This document shows positions 7,137-11,374 of a stretch of DNA of 11,374 bases, one piece after another (the stretch's first letter is position 1; every line of letters begins with the position of its first letter). Source of the stretch: an uncultured Bacteroidales bacterium (GTDB taxonomy: Bacteria; Bacteroidota; Bacteroidia; Bacteroidales; UBA932); contig CAKUVA010000041.1 of assembly GCA_934693135.1 (NCBI GenBank), forward strand, positions 1-11,374, written 5' to 3'. The notes under the pieces were generated by a model. The model saw nothing but the letters and a program-made list of their open reading frames with translations. It had not been told where the DNA came from and ran no database searches. The position numbers and the translations under genes were made by a program.

Positions 7137-8702
7137 CTATCCAACGATGTGTTTAACAACAAATTCGTATGCAAACATCACAAACGCAAGAAGTGCGATA
7201 ATCCTAATGGAGGTGTTCAGAATGTTCATCCATTTTCTGGATTTGTTCCTTTTGGATGTGGAAAACTGTTCTGAAGATGGTAATCGAACGGCACCATCAC
7301 GTATGCTATAAGCACCAGATTCAATCAGCCTAACGATTTGATCAAGCCGTTTGGAATTCTCCCTTGATATATCAGCAAGAGACTTTATCGAGCCACTCAT
7401 TTCCAACATATCTTGCATCCTCTTGAAAATCTCTTCTATATCTGCAGCACTTTGAGAAATGCCATTCTGCTGTTCCTTTAATTTTTCAACAAAATCTGCC
7501 TGCTGCTTTTCGTAAGTCCCCTTAAACATCTCAGCTTCTGTTGCTGCTTGAGTCTTAAGAGTCTCCATGTATTGCCCCAGAGATTCTGTTATCTGTTTAA
7601 AGGACTTTTCCAAAGAGCTATCGACACTACTTACTACTTGTTTTATATATTCTTCCCTTGATTGCACTTGAGTCATCTCTTTCTCGAAGAAAGTCCCCAT
7701 ATTCTCAATTGCTGCTGTTCGATCAAGGTGATTATTCAGATTCTCGTTGAGGCTGTTGACGGCATTCAGATAGCTATTCACATTGGTCAGATACTGAGTA
7801 AATTGTCCTATTTGCCCAGTACATTTTTGCAGTTCATTTAGTACTACGACATTAGCTTTGGCTGCATCCTTTATATTAATTTTGCTAATAGCATCTAATG
7901 CATATGCTTGATCTTTTGAGACCTGCCTAACACTTGTCAAGACATTATCAAATTCTTTGATATTGCCTTGGAAAGTCTGGTTGAAAGTCATCAAATTTGT
8001 TTGAAGGAGGGATAACGCCGTTACTGAATTGCCTGAAAGTACTGGCAAGAGTTCAGTTTGAAGCCAGGAATAGAATAGATTCTTATTGGTTTCAATCTGA
8101 GTCTTTGCGCCTTTAGACTTCCATGATATAATGGTGGTGCATAGTATACCAACGAAGCTTGCGGCCATTGCAATGGCAACACAAATCATCATTGAAGAAA
8201 CATTTGTCAGATTGTCAACCCCACCGTTGAATGCAATGATAGAAATGCCTACAATGATTCCCACCATTGTACCCATCAGCCCCATATAAAGCGGGATAGG
8301 CTGCATGATGGATATCTCTTCCTCCTCGGCGCCACAATATCTTTCTACTACGTCCTTCATCAAGGAAAAATCGCTCGCTGCTCCTTTGTTTTTCTGAAGG
8401 TACATATTGATGGCATCCTTGATGTTTGTGGCTGTCGGATCAGTACTATTGATTGATATTTGTGATACTTCAACCTCTCTTGTAAAAGAGGTGCCATTGG
8501 AATTCCATAACTCATCAGAATTAGGGTCTTCTGATTCATGGATGGTGATACTGGCTTTATTAATCGAATATGCCAACTTGTTTGAGGGGAAAATGTCCTT
8601 GAATGTATTGGTTTTATTGACAGCTAGCCTAAATATCCTTAATTGATAGATAATTATAATTAGGATAATAGGGACAACAATTATATAATGAATAATGTTC
8701 AT
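7137..8702 (-). CDS. ExbB/TolQ/MotA-like (ZorA-like) stator subunit with long coiled tail
   Basis: 521 residues. Topology resembles ExbB/TolQ: helix 1 at 4-24, a cytosolic segment to about 130, helix 2 at about 136-159 (IPLYMGLMGTMVGIIVGI, with the GLLGTVxG-like signature of the family) and helix 3 at 169-192. The cytosolic tail, about 193-490, is long and mostly coiled coil (strong at 280-460), as in ZorA rather than ExbB. Unusually, the tail ends in another hydrophobic helix at 496-516 (IIALLAFVMFAYEFVV), so it should be tied back to the membrane. It is expected to form a pentameric channel around the OmpA-domain partner encoded directly downstream and to turn ion flow into movement or force. 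It starts four bases after the stop of the previous gene. Family membership is confident; the biological role is inferred. Confidence 0.82.
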   Translation of the reverse strand: MNIIHYIIVVPIILIIIIYQLRIFRLAVNKTNTFKDIFPSNKLAYSINKASITIHESEDPNSDELWNSNGTSFTREVEVSQISINSTDPTATNIKDAINMYLQKNKGAASDFSLMKDVVERYCGAEEEEISIMQPIPLYMGLMGTMVGIIVGISIIAFNGGVDNLTNVSSMMICVAIAMAASFVGILCTTIISWKSKGAKTQIETNKNLFYSWLQTELLPVLSGNSVTALSLLQTNLMTFNQTFQGNIKEFDNVLTSVRQVSKDQAYALDAISKINIKDAAKANVVVLNELQKCTGQIGQFTQYLTNVNSYLNAVNSLNENLNNHLDRTAAIENMGTFFEKEMTQVQSREEYIKQVVSSVDSSLEKSFKQITESLGQYMETLKTQAATEAEMFKGTYEKQQADFVEKLKEQQNGISQSAADIEEIFKRMQDMLEMSGSIKSLADISRENSKRLDQIVRLIESGAYSIRDGAVRLPSSEQFSTSKRNKSRKWMNILNTSIRIIALLAFVMFAYEFVVKHIVG

Positions 8703-8706
8703 GATC

Positions 8707-9426
8707 TTATATGTTCAGTGTAATTAGCTGATGCGTATACATATATATGAATCCAATCGTCAAACAAACGAGCAGGAAGAGAAGTAAGAATGACAGGGAG
8801 GCCATAAATTTTTGAGCTTTTACTTGTTTTGATTTCTGAGGCCGCTCTGCGGATAAAGTGCGCTGCAGTTTGAGCTCTTCACTTAGTTGTTGGATTTTAA
8901 GAATCAACCCATTAAAGGCCGGAGTGCCAATGTTGTCATTTTTAACAACATAGACCATGTTATTAATTGTGATTTTACCCTTTATTATTTGCACCCCATC
9001 TGAAAGTGATGCTCCTTGAAAACCAACATAAGACGAATAATTGACGGGAGGCATAGCCTCAAAATACTTCTCTCCGTCTGAAATGTCGCTCTTGATCCTC
9101 TTGGAAATCAAGTCGTGTTCATAAAGGAGTGAGCCGTTGGCGATTTTTAAAAAATGAATTAATCCTTCATTATTAACAGTCAACACATTGCCTTCAATAA
9201 CAATCGCTTGATATGCAGACTCAAATAAGCGGAACAGCCAGGATAGATTGTACGTGGCCATACTATTAATTGAGATACAAATACCAAAATAGAGGGTATT
9301 ATCTTTTTCCGCCACTCGTCGCATATAAGCATAGTACATCATGTTAGGCTTCCTAAAAACTGCAATTTGAGACTCCGACTTGAAATTATTTGCCAGAGGT
9401 TGCAATTGAGTTTTTAGCGAGTCCAT
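8707..9426 (-). CDS. Tail-anchored protein of the shared-domain family, 5' end damaged
   Basis: Function unknown. From the first in-frame ATG (9426) it is 239 residues: a globular domain to about 172, a coiled segment (172-190), a basic patch (KSKQVKAQK) and a C-terminal membrane helix at 208-230, with almost nothing beyond. The domain should therefore face the cytosol. It is homologous to the last operon gene: YYAYMRR against YYIYVRR, and MPPVNY against LPPLNY. The homology continues upstream of the ATG. The frame is open to 9483 and encodes NCSTYIFG then YFQYP, matching NHSTYIFG and YTQYP of the paralogue. The codon matching the paralogue's GTG start is GTT here (9481-9483), right at the edge of the insertion sequence, and an in-frame TGA lies three codons before it. 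The native start is therefore missing, and any protein from 9426 lacks the first strand of the domain. Confidence 0.65.
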   Translation of the reverse strand: MDSLKTQLQPLANNFKSESQIAVFRKPNMMYYAYMRRVAEKDNTLYFGICISINSMATYNLSWLFRLFESAYQAIVIEGNVLTVNNEGLIHFLKIANGSLLYEHDLISKRIKSDISDGEKYFEAMPPVNYSSYVGFQGASLSDGVQIIKGKITINNMVYVVKNDNIGTPAFNGLILKIQQLSEELKLQRTLSAERPQKSKQVKAQKFMASLSFLLLFLLVCLTIGFIYMYTHQLITLNI

Positions 9427-9478
9427 GGGATATTGGAAATATCCGTCAGAAGTTGTCCCGAAGATATAGGTGGAACAA

Positions 9479-9482
9479 TTAA
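9479..9482. repeat. TTAA, left candidate target-site duplication
   Basis: TTAA directly outside the left terminal repeat. It is matched by TTAA at 11299-11302. It overlaps codons 1 and 2 (GTT AAT) of the damaged first operon gene. Confidence 0.5.
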
Positions 9483-9511
9483 CTTTAGTTCAGCGCAAAA
9501 GTAGCACTACA
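9483..9511 (+). repeat. Left terminal inverted repeat
   Basis: CTTTAG, a variable 8-mer TTCAGCGC, then AAAAGTAGCACTACA. It matches the complement of 11270-11298 at 24 of 29 positions, and the inner 15 bases are identical. Confidence 0.75.
9496..9503 (-). promoter_or_regulatory. Outward TAnnTTTG element at the left IS end
   Basis: On the minus strand 9496-9503 reads TACTTTTG, a match to the Bacteroidetes -7 consensus TAnnTTTG, pointing out of the element into the operon. No TTTG-like -33 element sits at the usual 19-20 bp distance (nearest CAAA complement at 9539-9542 is too far), so it may be weak or incidental. Confidence 0.25.
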
Positions 9512-9604
9512 GCAATCGGGCTAAGCGACCACATTTGCCAAATAATTGATTTCTAATAAAATTGCAGCTCAAATGTTTGCTAGTGTCAAAAATGTTTCTT
9601 AAAT

Positions 9605-9628
9605 TTGTAGTGCTACTTAATACTACAA
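9605..9628 (+). repeat. Internal third copy of the end repeat with small hairpin
   Basis: TGTAGTGCTACTT at 9606-9618 is the exact inverse of 9499-9511 in the left end and a direct repeat of 11270-11282 in the right end. It overlaps a small stem, TTGTAGT (9605-9611) with ACTACAA (9622-9628) and a 10-base loop. It lies 17-40 bp before the transposase ATG, so it could be a transposase-binding operator or, in transcripts entering from outside, form a long stem with the left end that hides the start region. Confidence 0.5.
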
Positions 9629-9644
9629 TACAAGACATTCTGAT

Positions 9645-11268
9645 ATGGCATTTATAAGGGTTCAGAAACTGGTGCGGGACAGTGACGGGAATATTCTCAG
9701 CGGCAGTGCGGCCATCAAGGAGTCGCAGTACATCAGGGATGGAGGGCAAGTTCCATTCCAGGCAGATTGTACGCGAACGTCTCGGGAAGGTCGTCTGGCT
9801 GGCTTCGGACGGCAAATCCGGAATATTCCTTTCCCCCAGCAGAGGACTTGTGTCCTATGATTCCGTCTCCGATAGTTTTGACGAGGTCGGCCGCGATGAC
9901 GGACGCCTGTCCGGCGTAAGTGCCGATGTTTTTCCTGACACCGAAATCCACACCGTATTCGGCGATGCGCACCTCCTGCTTTGCTTTCTTGTCAAGAGCG
10001 GAATGGCCGAAGTGCTGAAGACTGCATTCCCCGATGAAATTGAACGGGAACGCGTCCTGTGCCATATCCTGCACAGCATCCTCCGCGACGGGAGCCGCAT
10101 AAGTTGCGACAACTTCATCGAGAAGTCTTTCGCCTCCTATGTGCTTGAGGACATCCCCACGGCATCTCTCCGTTGTGATACCGCATACTTCAGCATGATG
10201 GGAAAGGACAGCGTCCGTCTGGCTTTCTTCAAAGCATTTGTTGAAAGAATGAGGAAGACCAGCCCCGACTTCGGAAAGTGCTGCTACGTCGACTCTACGC
10301 CCCTTCCCAACGATATTGACAACAACCCGTTCAACGCCCTCAGTTGTCATGGGGTTGACTCCTCCTCCGTACAGACCAGGCTTGTCCTCGTACTGGACGA
10401 GGAAACCGGTTCCCCCGTATGGTATGATATCATCCCCGGTAACGTCCTTGACATCAATACCATAATGACCGTGTTGAATGACGTTGCAGTAAGCCTTGAC
10501 ATTACAATCAACTCCCTTGTGCTGGATGCCGGATACATATCCAAGGAAGTGATGCACGCCTTTCACAACGGCACCGAGAAGTCGCTTGTCGGCAGGATGC
10601 CGGCAAGGAAGGGCTTCCCGTTCAAGACGCTCTACCACGAATTCAAGTCCAGCCTTGACAAAGGGAAATACCGTTTCGTCCGTGGAGGTCACGTCTACTT
10701 TGGCAAGAGGAAGGAGATTGAACTTTTTGGTGAGAAGATCTTCGCCTATGTTTATGTGGACAAGCACAACGCCCTCCAGAGGGAGCGCAACTACATGCTT
10801 GATCACCCCGAGGAATATGCCGCCCTGAAGGATAAAGAGAAGGACTGGATGTCCGTGCGCTTCGGTTACTTCGTGCTGCTTTCCAACAGGAAACTCGAGC
10901 CTGTCGACCTGCTCACAGAATACTTCGGCAGAACTGATATTGAAGGAGTCATCAAGACCAGCAAGGAGTATCTCGGGCTGCTGCCGCTGTCCAAGTGGTC
11001 TGCAGACACCGTGCGGGGAAAGATACTCAGTGACATAATGAACACCATCATCTTCCTGAACATGCGTAAAGCCTTGGACGAAAGCGGATTGTCGGTCAGT
11101 GAAGTGACCGGCAAGACTCAATCCCTCATGTGCTTCCGAAACAAGCATGGCGAAATATTGATAGAAACACCTAATAAAAAGGTCAAAGCGTACTACAAGC
11201 TCATCGGCGAGACCGTCCCGGCAAGCTTGAAAATCAATGACTTCCGCCGGAAGGTCATGCTCGCGTAA
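9645..11268 (+). pseudogene. IS1634-like DDE transposase, frameshifted near the N-terminus
   Basis: The transposase starts at ATG 9645 with a family-like N-terminus (MAFIRVQKLVRDSDG, ILSGSAAI) but shifts frame at the G run 9744-9746. Removing one G joins QYIRDGG to KFHSRQIVRERLGKVVWL and gives a continuous 540-residue protein. After the shift the frame runs to the TAA at 11268. The core shows DDE residues: CYVDST with Asp at 10291, LVLDAGY with Asp at 10525, and the IS4-superfamily YREG-like segment YFGRTDIEGVIKTSKEYL with Glu at 10942. Without the shift, translation from 9645 stops at 9860 after 71 residues. An ATG at 9682 in the downstream frame exists, but its first 18 residues (Ser/Arg-rich) are not family-like. 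It may be a true mutation, a sequencing indel or, less likely, programmed frameshifting. The assignment to IS1634 rather than another IS4-like family is from recall. Confidence 0.72.
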
Positions 11269-11269
11269 T

Positions 11270-11298
11270 TGTAGTGCTACTTTTGGCATTATCTAAAG
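11270..11298 (-). repeat. Right terminal inverted repeat
   Basis: Read inward on the minus strand: CTTTAG, variable ATAATGCC, then AAAAGTAGCACTACA. It begins two bases after the transposase stop codon, so the gene fills the element to its right end. Confidence 0.75.
11278..11285 (+). promoter_or_regulatory. Outward TAnnTTTG element at the right IS end
   Basis: TACTTTTG on the plus strand, the mirror image of the left-end element, pointing towards the partial gene at 11334. No -33 element is seen at the normal spacing. It is part of the conserved inner repeat, so its presence at both ends is not independent evidence. Confidence 0.22.
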
Positions 11299-11302
11299 TT
11301 AA
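11299..11302. repeat. TTAA, right candidate target-site duplication
   Basis: TTAA directly outside the right terminal repeat. It sits at the centre of a perfect 12-bp palindrome AAAGTTAACTTT (11295-11306), which makes the exact element boundary ambiguous by a few bases. Confidence 0.5.
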
Positions 11303-11333
11303 CTTTGCAGCTCAACCATAAATTGAGCAAGCC

Positions 11334-11374
11334 ATGGCAGGTAAATGTAAAGAAATGAACAAAATCAAGCAAGC
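11334..11374 (+). CDS. Start of a probable IS21-type transposase (istA), partial
   Basis: An ATG at 11334 opens a frame to the window edge, encoding MAGKCKEMNKIKQA. This resembles the N-terminus of Bacteroidetes IS21 IstA proteins (a short basic start followed by M-x-x-I/V-[KR]-Q before a helix-turn-helix). Only 13 codons are visible, so the call is tentative. If right, an IS21 end lies between 11299 and 11334, and the IS1634-like element was inserted at the edge of it. Confidence 0.4.
   Translation, partial: MAGKCKEMNKIKQ

Larger units (their letters stand above)
1439..9483 (-). other. Eight-gene operon: stator, GTPase, three adaptors, lipoprotein protease
   Basis: All eight genes run on the minus strand. 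From first to last the junctions are: 4 bp gap, 0 bp, 23 bp, 36 bp, 2 bp, 4-bp overlap (ATGA), 1 bp. Two of the gaps are coupled starts across unrelated protein classes (GTPase to adaptor, protease to adaptor), which argues for one functional unit. The base composition is uniformly AT-rich and unlike the flanking insertion sequences. No internal terminator or convincing internal promoter is visible. The original promoter should lie upstream of 9483 and has been replaced by insertion sequence DNA. Confidence 0.75.
9483..11298 (+). mobile_element. IS1634-like insertion sequence with TTAA flanks
   Basis: 1816 bp, clearly more GC-rich than the operon. The ends form a 29-bp imperfect inverted repeat (9483-9511 and 11270-11298) matching at 24 positions: CTTTAG, an 8-bp variable middle, then AAAAGTAGCACTACA. 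TTAA lies directly outside both ends (9479-9482 and 11299-11302). The best model is a simple insertion with a 4-bp TTAA target duplication. Because TTAA is its own complement it could also be read as part of the repeat, in which case no duplication is seen. The only gene is the frameshifted transposase. The element abuts the first operon gene on the left and a probable IS21 gene on the right, a nested insertion hot spot. Confidence 0.72.

Noticed and set aside
7137..8702. Calling the locus a Zorya system
   Set aside because: Only the ZorA/ZorB-like pair is present; no helicase, nuclease or ZorC-like gene is seen, and the remaining six genes are not Zorya components.
4411..9426. Type VI secretion or flagellar motor locus
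   Set aside because: A GTPase and an OmpA-like protein occur, but no sheath, baseplate, tube, TssM-like fusion or flagellar gene is present.
1421..9477. Shared 11-mer TAGGTGGAACA next to both insertion sequences (1424-1434 and 9467-9477) as a common target or recombination site
   Set aside because: An 11-base match is expected several times by chance in a window this size, and the second copy is explained by the conserved CSTYIFG codons.
9733..11289. 518-codon open frame on the minus strand, antisense to the transposase
   Set aside because: It is a mirror frame of a GC-rich coding sequence; the plus frame has clear DDE motifs and the antisense protein shows no recognisable domain.
1..11374. 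CRISPR arrays, tRNA or rRNA genes
   Set aside because: No regularly spaced direct repeats and no tRNA- or rRNA-like segments were seen on either strand.

Overview
The window reads as Bacteroidales DNA (Bacteroides, Phocaeicola, Parabacteroides or Prevotella-like). The clues are AT-rich genes with weak Shine-Dalgarno sites, TAnnTTTG promoter-type elements, a retropepsin-like lipoprotein, and the kinds of insertion sequence present (IS1595-type, an IS1634-like DDE element, the start of an IS21-type istA). This is an inference from sequence character and recalled family knowledge; no search was run.

Layout, left to right. Positions 74-592 hold the remains of a minus-strand gene with YD/RHS-like C-terminal repeats and no visible native start. 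Positions 593-1422 hold a decayed IS1595-type element, GC-richer than its neighbours, with only one recognisable end. Positions 1439-9483 hold a tightly packed operon of eight minus-strand genes, transcribed from right to left. Positions 9483-11298 hold a complete insertion sequence bounded by TTAA, with 29-bp imperfect terminal repeats and a transposase broken by a one-base frameshift. After it, at 11334, the first codons of another transposase-like gene (probably IS21 istA) run off the edge.

The operon is the interesting part. In transcription order it encodes: (1) a tail-anchored protein with a novel N-terminal domain; (2) an ExbB/TolQ/MotA-like proton-channel subunit with a long coiled-coil tail and an extra C-terminal membrane anchor; (3) a MotB/ZorB-like partner with a plug-type membrane Asp and an OmpA-like peptidoglycan-binding domain; (4) a four-helix membrane protein with a periplasmic loop of about 235 residues; (5) a soluble P-loop GTPase; (6) a membrane coiled-coil protein with a periplasmic beta domain; (7) a lipoprotein of the retropepsin-like aspartic protease fold; (8) a second membrane coiled-coil protein. 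Proteins 1 and 8 share a homologous N-terminal cytosolic domain, and protein 6 appears to carry a more divergent copy. In all three this domain is followed by a basic stretch and one transmembrane helix.

My working model is an envelope-spanning machine: an ion-driven stator tied to peptidoglycan, with a cytosolic GTPase switch, three membrane-anchored adaptors that present the same kind of domain to the cytosol, and a periplasmic-side protease. The stator pair recalls Zorya ZorA/ZorB, but no ZorC, ZorD or ZorE-like gene is present. I do not recognise the set as a named system. A defence or envelope-stress role is inferred from this resemblance and from the IS-rich setting, and is not shown by the sequence. 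The copy here may be impaired: the first gene has lost a usable native start codon exactly where the insertion sequence abuts it.
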